Both the position numbers and the translations under genes were made by a program. Source: Gadus chalcogrammus (Eukaryota; Chordata; Actinopteri; Gadiformes; Gadidae). From it: a stretch of DNA of 64,000 nt. This document shows, one piece after another, positions 52,905-64,000 of this stretch. Position 1 is the first letter of the stretch. Every line of letters begins with the position of its first letter. The notes beneath the pieces were generated by a model. It was not told the origin of the DNA, made no database searches, and saw only the letters and a program-made list of their open reading frames with translations. The stretch covers positions 4,329,722-4,393,721 of the forward strand of contig NC_079427.1 in the NCBI RefSeq assembly GCF_026213295.1. The letters run 5' to 3'.

Positions 52905-53135
52905 AGGAGGTAGAGCTAGTAGGTATTCTCAGAAGGTAGAGAAAGTTGTCTGGCAGCCAGAAGGTTGCTGCCTCCAACCTCCGCTCCCCCCTGGCTAATC
53001 GCGAGGTGTCCCTGAGCAAGACACCCAACCTCAACTACCCCCGGTGCAGTTCCCTCAAATTAGCACCGCAATCGATGTATGAATGTGTGTTGTGAAGTGC
53101 TTTGAGTGGCCAGAGTCTAGAAAAACGCTACATTT
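52905..53135 (+). mobile_element. tRNA-derived SINE
   Basis: A tRNA-like head with AGGTTGCTGCCTCCAACCTC in the box B position, body TGTCCCTGAGCAAGACACCC, and tail GTGCTTTGAGTGGCCAGAGT then GAAAAACGCTACAT, the standard order of a common fish SINE. It follows directly on the truncated MITE. Confidence 0.75.
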
Positions 53136-53929
53136 CCCATTATATTTTAACGAGAGGTTAACATTATAGTACTATTGAATTATTAATTATTCTAGAAATT
53201 CTGTATCCTGCAAATGTTTATACCTGGAGGTGACTCATTTCTACATTTTTTTATATTTAGCTGTTTCTATGGCCTACAGATCAATGTGGACAGCATTTGC
53301 CACCTATAAAAAATCCTACCTGAAACATAATATCTTTACTATTTAGACAAACAATCAATCACTATCGCAAACTTTTTCCAACAGAAAAAAATTATCACAG
53401 TCACCACATATGACGATTTATTTAGTTACAAAACGAAAAATACCCCTCCAGAAGAACACGTTGGATCTGTAGAACCCACAACTGCAGAAGAGCAGGGGAT
53501 CCATATATGACCATATATGGTGATGGTTCATATACGGAAGTGTTTCCCAAGCTTTGGGTCGGGACCTCACTTAATATGCATTTGGGGTCGCAAGAGATGT
53601 ATAAGCGGCAGAAATGTGTTGAAAATAAAAATGAATGCAATGAAAATATGTAATTAAAAGGTTTTATTGGTCTCTTAAATGTTTTGTATATATGGAAAGA
53701 AAGCATAACGATCCATGACCCACGAGCAAAACACTGCTGCTAACTAGAGGGGCAATTAGCAGAGGTTCACTGGGACATTGAAATGAATGGCAAATTCATG
53801 GTGATCATGTTAAAACAATGTGTGTCAAAGCGGATACACAAACATTTTTTTTAATTTGAGTTGCAAAATATTTCCATGGATTCACAAGACGTAGAAGCTC
53901 TGAATCAGTGTCACGTGGCGATGGTGTAC

Positions 53930-54108
53930 CGTATACAAAGAGGATGAATTCGGCCGAGCTGGACCCCAGGTGGTTGCTGGCTCTGCACCCGTACGTCCCG
54001 TTGTCTGTCTTGTTGAGCGTGGTGATGGTCAGCTCGAGGCCCTCCACGATCATACGCTCCACGTCCGGGAGTTCCCCCCCGTCCTTAGACCACAGCACCG
54101 GCTCTGGA
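53930..54108 (-). CDS. cadm2: cadm2-like exon: Ig3, second half
   Basis: PEPVLWSKDGGELPDVERMI, LNKTDNGTYGCRASNHLGSS and AEFILFVY. The acceptor CTTAG at 54109 (not the CCAG five bases on) gives the right phase and the conserved Ile-Pro-Glu-Pro. Donor GTACAC at 53929. Confidence 0.87.
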
Positions 54109-57100
54109 CTAAGTAGAGCAAGAGGAGGAGGAGGAGGAGGAGGAGGAGGAGGAGGAGGAGGAGGAGCAAGGTAGGAGCAAGGCAAGGGAAGGCTGTTTAG
54201 ACCAGATCAGATATGATCCGATGTGGTCGGGTTCGATTGGGTCAGGTTCGATTACTTTAGTACTTTATTCAGCCCGAAAGGGAAATTCAGTGGCAATAGC
54301 AGCATTCAATGAAACAAAGCATCAATAGAAAAGACAGTATAATGATACAAGTAATGATACAAAGATAAATAAAACAGAATAAGTTCAGTAAAGTAAATAA
54401 AAAAATGAAATGAAATTATCAAGGTGGAAATTATTATAGGTAGGCCTATGCAATAATAGTAAATCATGTAGTAGGAATACAGTGTATTTTTATTAGTTTT
54501 CTTTCACAAGGACCATCAATAAAAGTACTAGTTCCAGATTGTGGTGGAAGACTGCAAAAAAAAAGCTGCTTCACCATGCTTGTTTCGAATCCTGCATTCA
54601 AAACACATAAGCAGATCTAATATGTATTTATGTTGGACCTAAACCGTTTAGAGACATAAAGAAGGAGAGGTGAAAAACATGTGGCGGCATCTTCTGCAGC
54701 TTTCGTCCATTTACTGCTTATCTTCATGAAGAGATAGGCTAGACCATTTCATACAGCATATGGTCAAGACGAGTTCAGAATGTGGAAACTCACTCGCTTG
54801 GTTTTCAACTTTTGGTTTAAGAATCAATGTGTTTTTGCATACATTTCAGACTTCTGTAAACATAAATATAATACAAATAAATATAATATAAATAATTGTG
54901 TGTAACTTACATTGGGTTCCCTGTGGACACACACTCAAGTTTCAAATACTGCCCCTCCTGTGGGACAATCAGGGAGGCTGTGATGTCAAGCCGAGGTGCA
55001 TCTGTACAGACAAAAGATCAAAACATTCATTAGCATGTTTTTAACAGTAGCAGGCTATTATACACAAGTTAGCAGTATAGCAAGCTAGCATTCATTTGCT
55101 TGGCTGTTACCCATAACACAAACACAATGGGTAAAAGTCCCCATTTAAAAGGAAACAAATGAATAATATTAAAAATAAATAAATAAATTGGGCTTCATTA
55201 AACGGCCTAATCTTTAGTATTATATGTAGCCCACCATGATTAGAAAAGTCATTTTTTTATCTCAGAAATAATAAGATATTTTCGTGCTGCATGAGCTGCC
55301 AAACTACAAATGTCCCTTTTTAATTTCAGCAAACTGGTCATCTACATTAGCATTGCTATGGCCCACAACAATTTGTATTAGTAGCCTGTATTAGATAGCT
55401 CTATAGCTATCTAGACTTGAGGCTAAAGCTTATATCCCTTCCCTAGCTCTGCGTTAATCCCTCACCTGAACCCATAATAATCCTGTTCTGATCCCCACCC
55501 CCTACAAATATTTCTAATCTTAACCTTGAAATGTGATTTCCATACGTTTATACATTTTTAATAGCATCAGTCCACTCCCCTGACTGAGAATCATTTTTCT
55601 CGGCCTAACTTGTTAGTCACTTGGGATCAAAGCGTCTGCTATATATTAGCAGACGCCCTTATCCCAAGTGACTTACAACTTAAGCTGAGAACAATTCTTC
55701 TCCGCAGCTAAATCAGTGTTTCCCATCCTATTAAGTCTCATGAAGCCCGACAGCGCCATCAGTGCGGCTCAAGCACCTCTTCATCCAAACCATCAAACGA
55801 TAAATGTTTTCTTTTCAACCCAAATTAATTTAAAATAGCTATTGATGCTTTGATTCATATTGAGAGGATTACATGGGTTGGATCGGTGTTTACAATGGAA
55901 GTCGGAGAGTATTTCTGGACAACTATTGATGGTCAACAATCGACATATATAATATTGAACAAATATTCCTATTTCATCTTTTTTTTTTGGAGGTAGTACG
56001 TACACAACAAAGCAAGTTCAACATCTAAACAAGTAGGCCTACAACACCAGACCTAGGAAAATCTTTCTAAAATGTATATTATGAATGCCCCCTGTCCCCT
56101 GATATTATTTTCAGCCAAGCACCACTCTACCAGTACTGATAATATACGTCCATGTGTAAACATGAATATTACATGTGTGGTGCAAATACTTTCAGCAAGA
56201 AAAATGCCGTCCTCCACGTATTTTGTCATTCATTGGAAAGAGTTCAAAAAAGTTTTTGTATTAAGGTTGTATCCCGATTCCACTCATGTCATAAAGTTGG
56301 CCTTATTTGACAACAACATAACCAACATTAAAACGACAAAAAGGAAACATTTTTGGAAATTCTACCCTTGCAATCCGATCAAAATCCCCCTGGTCACAGG
56401 TACCCCCATTTGAGAAACACTGCCCTAGAGTACGTGCTACCCTTCGGTGGGGAGAACACCATGCTGAATGACTCAATGAGGGTGCACTCACACTAGGCCA
56501 TCTGGCCGTGGCCGTGGCCGTTTTCACACCTAACCGTGCTCAAATCTGCCAGTGTGAGTGTGGTGAGTGTGGCTAGTCTGGCCAGGCCAGGCCAACTTGG
56601 CCACTTGGGAGAGGTGTGCTGCTACGGTACGGGCCGCTACGGTACAGATGCTAATGAGCCGACACGCGCACACGCACGCCTACGCAACCTGAGCTGGATG
56701 ACGTATAGTCCATGCGACGACCACGGACATAATAAAGGCGACGAGCCTTCTTTCCCATTAAACGGTAAACATGTATCCAAATAAGCAACAGACTCAGCAA
56801 AGTGCGAACTGTGTTCTCTGTGTTGTTGTCCATTGTTGTTAGAACTCTGACTGGCGGCATACTTTATTATGGTCCATGCAGCGGACGCTTGGTGATGACG
56901 TGTTACGACTTGATGACGTATGTACAAGAGCCTACCGTGGCCAGGCCACAGTTGCGACGGCCAACGGCCACCGCCAGATGGCCTAGTGTGAGTGCACCCT
57001 AAAAGTAGAGCGTGTGGGCAGGAGTTCCCGTCACCCAGGACTTACAGTGGACTTCCAGGACCTCTGTGGTTTGGTAGGGTCTTTCCAGCGCCGGGTGCTC

Positions 57101-58802
57101 CACGCTACAGGTGTAGGCCACGCCGTCGTCCCGTCTGTCCACCTCGAACTGCAAGCTGCTCCTCACCATGAAGGACTTCCCGGTGGCGTTGATCTCCTCC
57201 GTGCCTTCAGGGGCAGAGAAGAGGGGGGGGGGGGGGGGAAGAGGAGATCCGATTAGAGGTCCATAACGTTGGAGATAGTGGTGTTGGGGGTGGTGGTGGT
57301 GGTGGTGGCGGCGAGGGAGGGATAGGGGTGGTGGTGTATAAGGTGGTGGTTGTTGAGGTGGTGGGGGTGGTGGTGGTGGCAAAGGGAGGGATAGGGGTGT
57401 TGGTGTATAAGGTGGTGGTTTTTGGGGTGGTGGTGGTGGCGAGGGAGGGATAGGGGTGGTGGTGTATAAGGTGGTGGTTTTTGAGGTGGTGGGGGTGGTG
57501 GTGGTGGCGAGGGAGGAATAAGGGGTGGTGGTGTATAAGGTGGTTGTTGTTGAGGTGGTGGTAGAGGTGGTGGTAGAGGTGGAGGTGGGAGTCGGGCTGG
57601 TGGTGGAGGTGGTGGAGGTGGTGCTGGCATTTTGGTGGTAGTGGAGATGGAGATTGAGGTGGTGAAGTGACGTCATGCACCATGGGACATAGCGTGGAAA
57701 TAAGTGGGGAACCACATTTGTACACACTAATTTCTGCAAAATGATGAATGTCCTGTGGGTGTGTGAGCGTAAGAGCGTTCTTCTGCGTGCGTGTGCGTTT
57801 GAGTGACTGTGTGCGTGCATCGGTATGTGTGTGGGAGAGAGTGGGTCTTAGACCATGAGATGGACTGGACCTTTCAGGGCTGCGTCCCTGCCTTAATGTC
57901 ACGGTCTACTTCAGATCCAATGGGCTGCACGTTAGCGGCGCTGATGAAGGCAGAATGAGACTCGTACTCAAGAATGGATGAATTTAACCACAGAAAAAAT
58001 GACAATAGACCAGTCAGAAAAATGAAATGTGTAACAGCATGCTTTGACTCGAAATATCGTACATGACAAAACACCTTTTAGGGAACAGAGCATTTTCGAA
58101 GGCAGGAGAAAACTGGCTTATTTGGACGGCAGCTGTTCCTACGAGTCCTCAAAGAAAGAAACTGTGTATAAAAGCCTTATATAATGATACAGTTTAGCAC
58201 AATAGATGAGATATTATTTCACTATGGAGTACATTTTGACATTTTGACTCACTTTCTACCAGTGAGAGTGGAAAATTTGGCCTTGGAAATTAATTGAAAT
58301 TGAAGTCAAACTTTTCGGCCTTTGGAAGTCAGACACAAAGAAGGCAAATGTTTAACGCCTTGATTTGGTTGACAGGGCGAGAGACTCCTGTAGGACTGAC
58401 TTTCAAACACCAGCACAAAACAACGTCTCCAGTCAAGCCCACTACAGTCTCACTTTGGAACGCTTGGCATCATATCACCGACTTCAAATCGTCGTCTGCA
58501 TATGCCAACTCCAAAACTGGAAATTATTGAAGTTTCTTATTTTGACCGAGGCTGTTGTCCACGTGAAAAGGATTCTGGAGTATTCCTCCAGGCCAACAGT
58601 ACAGCGGGTGGAAGAGGCCGGGCTGTAGCATACTTCCTGCCACAGCTGGTTGTGGGTACTGAGCAGTGCACAAGTATCATTAAGAACCCTTCACAAGCTG
58701 CTGCCCTTCCCAGACAAGTCAGCTTCTAATAAAAGCCCTGCACAACAGTCTCTCACACACACACTCTCTCACGCACGCACACACTCTCATGCACGCAGGC
58801 AC

Positions 58803-58834
<32 letters not shown>

Positions 58835-61800
58835 CCCCCCCCCCCCCCCACACGTAGGTAACACACCACCCGCATTCACACACACTTTTCACAGTCAGCA
58901 CACACTCGCATACATCCACAGTCCCATACTGAAACACACACACTCACACACACACTCACACACTTTTCACAGTCAGCATTCAGACCCACAAGGAAAAAAA
59001 TGTGTCTCTATTTATTGCCTGATTATGCACATGTTTGGACATGCATACATCTGCATAATAAGATTTAATACAAAGAACAAACAAACGATTCTGTGCCGTC
59101 ATTAAGTCAACCATTTCACTGTGCTTTTAACTGAGAGCAGCCTGAGATCAAAGTCACTGAGATCCGGAAGATTTTCATAAGAAAGGGCCTGGCTGGGGAT
59201 TTGACTATGAAGCTGGGAATATCAGCTTCCCTTTCCTGTTTTTTTTTTTCAGTCTTTCTCAGTTTTTCTTCACAGACTGCAGTTGACTAGGAGTTTCATC
59301 ACCATGTCACTTAATTAGGCTGGTTTATCCCATTTTTTCGCAGTAACAACCCAATAAAACCATGTAATGTCTAATGGTGCTTGTAGGGCCTACAGGAACT
59401 TCAGGATCTCTCTAGGTAGGGTTGTGTCAGGCTATGTCTGCGTGTGTTTAAACATTCAAAAGGAACATAATGTGTTCTCTTTGCTGATGCAACGGTTGCA
59501 CCAGCGGTACTGCAGATTATTATCTTCACTGTAATGCTCTCAGACGCACGGCTGTCACTCAACAACAACTAATTTGTTCGCCTCCGTAAGCCGCAAAACA
59601 AATTATTTGCCAATGAACGAGGGTTGCCTCTCAAAAATCCCGCGATGTTCGTTGTCATTCGCACAAACGGCGGGAAAACAAACCTCTGGAGCGTGAAATA
59701 AACAAGACATGTTTTTTTTTGCTGTTGCACCTGCTGATGTCCTCCAGCCGTGCAGCTGGACCCCCCCCCCCCCCCCCCCTGAGGGGAAGGGTTTGAGTGA
59801 CGGACGACACGGCCCGACAGCGAGGCCCCAGTCGCAGCATGACGCAGACCGCAACTGAGGCTCCCGCGACTACCGCGACTAGCTCCGGCACCGCGGCACC
59901 GTCGGAGCGCCTTTTATTGAGCGCCTTTTATGCAGCGTCTTCAGAAGCTCCGGCACACAGATTGACATTTCCCCCTCTTTGACACATGTTGATGGGGAAA
60001 TATCCCTTTTAATGTGCAGAGCCTCCGGTCCTTCTGTGTTTACTACCGGTTCTTGCCTTTGACGAGCCAAGGGTTTGTAATAATAATAACAACCCAAGCC
60101 CAAAAGGGGAGAATAATAAAAACATCCGCATCTGTATGTAAATGACAGGTCCTGACAAGGCAACTCCATTGGGTCCTGATTCTGAGATGAATATTGTATG
60201 TTTATGTTAAATGAATGTATAGACGTGTATATGTGGTCCATTGGGTAATGTTTTGAATTACAGGTAAGACTATAGCTTTCCTGTGGGTATGGGAAATGTA
60301 CACATTTCAAACTAGGTATTGTATCTTCCATTCTCTTTTCTTTAACATAACATCATAGCAGAATTAATGCATGATGAATTCTGTGAAGCCCAAAGGTGAG
60401 GAATGGAGACTTTTATGATTTTGCTCTGATGCAAAAACATGTTGTATTGGAATCTATCTCATGTAGGTTTGGAGTGAAATATGTTATTTTAAAATCAATC
60501 TCAGGAGAGGGACAAAAAACTCCAAACAAATCAAAATGTTCATGCGTTTTGGAGGCAGACAGTCTGTTGTCGATGCGATGTGCCAAGCCTCCACTGGCCT
60601 TTCAGAAATATACGTGCAAGCCATTTCAACAAGAAAACTTCATTTCCCAGCCCTCCCCCATCAATCATATTGCCATGTGGGGTACGCCACAAACCCGCCA
60701 AGAAAGAGCTTCTCTCTTGCACGCAAATCTTCAATAAAGACCGACTGCCGTGCACAGCTTTCCCACTGCAACCCCGCTTGCATTAAAGAGCTACACATGG
60801 CTTAAACCAGTACTATCAAATCACAGGAGGGGAAAAAAAACAAGACTTTTCACCCGACGACTATAAAAACACTTCAGAGGCTGTGCTCTCGAGCTAAAAG
60901 CCGGTAAGAAGACAAATAAACAGGTGTTATTTGCTAGCGAGAGAGAGAGCCTAGCATAGCTTCGCTGACAGATATACCGCAGAACATTAGCAGCTCCACC
61001 GCCTGCGGATTGCTTCTCAGAGACTCTCAGACAGGGTGTTAAACCGCCTGCGTAGGCCGGGCATCCATTTTACTTCCACTAGAAGCTTCTCTTAGGGCTT
61101 TATTCACCTAGGGGCCATCTTACATTCAGTTCACACACCCAGCTAACTTTTAGCACCAAAAATATGGCCCATATAGGTGAATAAGTCATATGGCTTGTCT
61201 TTGCCAGCAGTATTGAAATGTATTGATATGTGTTTTCTGTCTCTATTGCCTAAGCCAGACAGCGGAAGAGGAACATTAAGGTTTAGTCAGCTTAGTCTTC
61301 AACCACACAAACAGACGCTGTAATGTCGATGATATTCTTGGGGTAGTTATACTGTCTGTCCAGTAAGGGATTGACAAGGAAACACGATCAGCCTACAGTA
61401 GACGTAAAATACTGTGGTGGTTGAAGTAAGATTAGGAGTAAAAAAAAAAAAGCAAGCACATCAGAGATTTAGATATGCTAATAATAATCATAATGATTCA
61501 AATACATTTGTTTGATGTTTGTAAAAATTTGACTTCACCATACTTCATGAATAGTGTGGAAAACGTCAATCTTCATCGCATAAAGTAAATCACAATAAAT
61601 AATATAACGACAACAGGAAGTTGGAGCTTACAGGTCACAGGTGACTGCTGCCTATGGCCGCAGAGGATACATACAGCTCACAGGTAGGGGACTCGGGGAT
61701 GGCGTGTCGCCCTACCTTGGACCTCCTTGTCGTTACGGAACCAGCGGATGGTTGCGGCGGGCTTGCTCCCGGCTGACGCGCAGGTGAGGGTCACCATGTC

Positions 61801-61853
61801 CCTCTCCACGGCCGGTTTGGTGAAGCCGATGATCTCCGGCCGCTCGGGGACAC
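53930..61853 (-). CDS. cadm2: CADM2-like cell adhesion molecule, partial: Ig2 and Ig3 exons
   Basis: CADM2 (SynCAM2) is a synaptic and axonal immunoglobulin-superfamily membrane protein. Exons, 5' to 3': 61716-61853, 57046-57204, 54911-55001, 53930-54108, joined in compatible phases. The product begins VPERPEIIGFTKPAVERDMV, with TCASAGSKPAATIRWFRNDK (Ig Cys and Trp), DRRDDGVAYTCSVEHPALE, then QEGQYLKLECVSTGNPIPEP and NKTDNGTYGCRASNHLGSSS to FVY. GSKPAA, PEPVLW, KDGGELPD and SSAEF match CADM2 better than CADM1, 3 or 4 from memory. The first Ig domain should lie to the right of the window. Stalk, membrane and cytoplasmic exons were not found to the left. Confidence 0.8.
54121..54170 (+). repeat. 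GGA repeat acting as pyrimidine tract of a cadm2-like exon
   Basis: On the transcribed strand CCT repeats run to about 12 bases before the acceptor of 53930-54108. Confidence 0.95.
54911..55001 (-). CDS. cadm2: cadm2-like exon: Ig3, first half
   Basis: APRLDITASLIVPQEGQYLK and LECVSTGNP with the first Ig3 Cys. Acceptor TACAG, donor GTAAGT at 54910. Its phase fits both neighbours exactly, supporting an intact reading frame. Confidence 0.83.
56479..57000. mobile_element. DNA transposon-like element with perfect 28-bp inverted ends, 522 bp
   Basis: 56479-56506 and 56973-57000 are exact inverted copies (starting AGGGTGCACTCACACTAGGC). GGCCGTGGCCG-type subterminal repeats occur inside both ends. 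No clear target duplication, so the superfamily is open. It ends 45 bases from a cadm2-like exon. Confidence 0.88.
57046..57204 (-). CDS. cadm2: cadm2-like exon: Ig2, second half
   Basis: GTEEINATGKSFMVRSSLQF, DDGVAYTCSVEHPALERPYQ and VLEVH. Acceptor TGAAG, donor GTAAGT at 57045. Confidence 0.87.
57210..57665 (+). repeat. GGT-rich minisatellite before cadm2-like exon
   Basis: About four copies of a 60-68-base unit, each with GGTGTATAAGGTGGTGGTT, plus GGT filler, preceded by a pure G run at 57226-57238. On the transcribed strand it is the C-rich stretch upstream of the exon 57046-57204 acceptor. Confidence 0.9.
58750..58960 (+). repeat. AC-rich repeat with C run
   Basis: ACACAC interrupted by ACTC and GCACGC, and a pure C run at about 58833-58849. 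Confidence 0.9.
59761..59779 (+). repeat. Poly-C run
   Basis: About 19 consecutive C, a possible assembly length error. Confidence 0.9.
61716..61853 (-). CDS. cadm2: cadm2-like exon: Ig2, first half
   Basis: VPERPEIIGFTKPAVERDMV to IRWFRNDKEVQ. Acceptor CCCCAG, donor GTAGGG at 61715. Phase 1 in and 1 out. Confidence 0.87.
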
Positions 61854-61989
61854 CTGGGGCACACCGAACGCACAGGCGTCGGCGTTTGTTAAAACGCCTT
61901 AAAACATGGCTCGAGACAAAACCACGAGATGAGATCACTGATCTAAAACTCGGGTTTCCAACCTGGGGAGCATGTTACGCATATGAGGC

Positions 61990-62056
61990 TGTCTTACATT
62001 TACATTTACATTTAGGTCATTTAGCAGACGCTTTTATCCAAAGCGACTTACAATAA
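61990..62056 (-). mobile_element. SINE-type tail fragment
   Basis: TTACATTTACATTTAGGTCA followed by GCAGACGCTTTTATCCAAAG and GCGACTTACAA, the widespread fish repeat tail in reverse. Confidence 0.6.
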
Positions 62057-62364
62057 GTACATTTGTCACAAGAAGCGCATCGATATATATCGCTGTCGGA
62101 ACAGAAAGGATGTTCAGAGAAGCAAGTGCACGTGCAACAATCGCTAGGCTAACCAATTCCCCGTGTTACAGCCATGATAGCAGCTACTGTATGTGTACTA
62201 TATGTGTTGTTTTGTCGTACATTGCGATGTTCTGTTCTAGTTGCTAATTGTGTTGATTCCTGCCCAGGGACCATTCAAATTAGACTTCTCTCTAACTTTG
62301 GTTCAGCTAATGTGTTGAGCATAGCCCCTGTTAAATAAACGTATAAACAAAAAGGATGTTTAAA

Positions 62365-62414
62365 ATCCGTTCCCCCGTACCTGCACTCTAAGATGCAGGT
62401 ACGGGGGAACGGAT
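62365..62414. repeat. Perfect 21-bp hairpin
   Basis: Arms 62365-62385 and 62394-62414 (starting ATCCGTTCCCCCGTACCTGC) are exact complements with an 8-base loop CTCTAAGA. Confidence 0.93.
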
Positions 62415-64000
62415 GAGATGTTAAACTGAGGTCCTGACTCTCTCAGGTCACGATAGTGCCCATAGTTGTACAAGTAGGGGTGCTAACCTCGGTGTCCTGG
62501 CTCCACACCACCTGGTCTCTTGATTGAATAGTTTCCCAGCTCGCCGCTCCAGTGTCGCTAATAACCAGCGTGTGGTTAACATGTATCACCCAGGTGGGTG
62601 CTACGCACTGTTAGCGGATGAGCTGTGATTTCCCCCCACACACTTTGTAAAACGCAATATAAAATCAATGAATTATTATTTATTATTACGAGTAGGAGTA
62701 TCTGCAGGGAGGCAGTGTTAAGTGTCTCTTGTCTTCCGGAACAATCTGCCAGAAGGTGTCTCTGGTCTTTTGAAAAGTGTACCAGAGGAACCCAGGGCAA
62801 TCTGTCAATATCTCAAGAAGTACCTTTATAGTTTTTAGTTTAGCTGCTTCTGTTGGTTTAGAAACTAGGTTGTGCAGAACTTGGCATATTTTTTATAGCT
62901 ACTTCAATATTGATCACATGCTTTGATTGTTCACGCATCACTTGTAAATCGCTTTGGCTTACAGCGTCTGCTAAATGAAAATGAAGAAAGTAAGTCTTCT
63001 CCTTTCATGTTTGACGGCGAGTTCAACAATGCAGAAGGGTGCAAGCAACAAACCCAATGCTTTTCTGTCCGTCAAATCCATAACGTCTTGTTCATACATT
63101 GAAATTACAGATAATAAGCACTTACACTAAGTATCATCATATACCCAGAAACACTTGTGTATTTCTGATGTGCATGTCTGTAAAATGCGACCATCACAAC
63201 TACCTTATACTTTTGTTTAAAAGTCTAAGACTTTTACTTGCAGTGTTGTCGCAGACATCATGATGCAACCTTGGATATTCCTAAAATGGAATCACTTCCT
63301 GTGTTACGGAACTACGTCAGTTTACACTTTTCCAGCCACCTCTGATTGGTTGATTGGCTGCTCGGTCAGACCAGGTTTCATAGCTAATGGCGGTAGAAGA
63401 TTAACTGCACAACAGAGAGCAGCCATAGAGCCCTCGAGGAGAGAGGCCGCATCTGTTGAACCAAATGTGGTGACCTTCAGGTGCCACTCCGGCTGTCTGC
63501 TCCAATAAGGGTCAACGAGCACGTCGGTAGATGATATAAAACCGTGGCGCCTTACCCTCGGAGATAAGTCCACCTGGCTGAGAGCCACACCTGACCGATC
63601 AGATATCCCTGATTCATCTGAACACACAGGTCACTGCGTACACCACTTTCTGTGTAGTTCACCGTTATTGACGCGGTGAGCCATGATAGAATAGATGACT
63701 ACAGGTGATAGGAAGAACATGTGTTTTGCAATCACTTGTTTTGGTGCCTTTCTCGACAGGACAGTGTAGAGAGACACGTGTATAATTTCCTACACAGCGC
63801 ATTGCCTGATTAAGGTACACCACTCAGCTAGTAGTAGTACTTCCGCTCAATTTGAATTGCGCCGTCTAATTTTGTGCGTCAAATCAGCGAACAGAGGAAG
63901 TGGCTGAGATCAATGACATTAAAGTTAGCTCTCGTTGACGGACATCTTCACGCACGGTGTTTGGTTTGTTTACAGCCTGCGCTGCGTGATCCCCGGCCAA

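Larger units (their letters stand above)
61854..64000 (+). other. Right-hand region, no exon found
   Basis: Expected to be an intron of the cadm2-like gene. Contains a fish SINE-type tail (GCAGACGCTTTTATCCAAAG at 62026-62045) and a short hairpin. No Ig1 exon recognised. Confidence 0.6.

Noticed and set aside
61100..61184. Short inverted pair TTATTCACCTA / TAGGTGAATAA as a MITE
   Set aside because: Only 11 exact bases per arm, no target duplication found.
63260..63627. Two opposed short frames near the right edge as genes
   Set aside because: No motif, no splice logic, and composition like the surrounding non-coding DNA.

Overview
The window is vertebrate nuclear DNA, almost certainly from a ray-finned (teleost) fish. 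It carries compact intron-split genes with clear vertebrate orthologues, short introns, many small non-autonomous DNA transposons (hAT-type with 8-bp target duplications, TTAA-flanked MITEs), tRNA-derived fish SINEs and very many simple repeats (TG, GGT, GGA, CCCT, GA). That simple-repeat density recalls codfishes, but this is inference only. A 100-N gap at 46973-47072 shows it is a draft scaffold.

Layout. (1) 116-19090, plus strand: most of grik1, the kainate receptor subunit GluK1. Fifteen coding exons are visible, from the start of the ligand-like amino-terminal domain to the fourth membrane helix and C-tail; the signal-peptide exon lies off the left edge. (2) 22640-26568, minus strand: complete coding region of bach1, a BTB-bZIP haem-sensing repressor, in four exons, convergent with grik1. 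(3) 29063-37532, minus strand: complete coding region of usp16, the histone H2A deubiquitinase, in 17 exons with all catalytic residues. (4) 38488-39855, plus strand: complete rwdd2b in four exons, head-to-head with usp16 across a shared promoter region. (5) 39856-53929: about 14 kb with no gene I can support, holding a LINE fragment, a repeat array with RFX X-box-like palindromes, long CCCT and GGT/GGA tracts, the assembly gap and a 23-bp minisatellite. (6) 53930-61853, minus strand: four immunoglobulin-domain exons of a CADM2-like cell-adhesion gene. Its first Ig domain probably lies beyond the right edge and its membrane and cytoplasmic exons are not visible.

The order and orientation grik1 / bach1 / usp16 / rwdd2b matches human 21q21-q22 reversed, except that CCT8 and MAP3K7CL, which lie between BACH1 and USP16 in human, are absent. 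The genes do not form a functional pathway; this is conserved synteny. 

The most unusual points are: a 143-bp near-perfect hairpin in a usp16 intron; a coding minisatellite with a 7-residue period in the usp16 catalytic-domain insert; loss of two of the four haem-binding Cys-Pro motifs in bach1; TG-repeat tracts directly upstream of three grik1 acceptors; a terminal-inverted-repeat element made of alternating direct and inverted copies of one 15-bp word; and a possible alternative C-tail exon of grik1. Exon limits were set by hand from splice consensus, reading phase and remembered orthologue sequences; no alignment was run.
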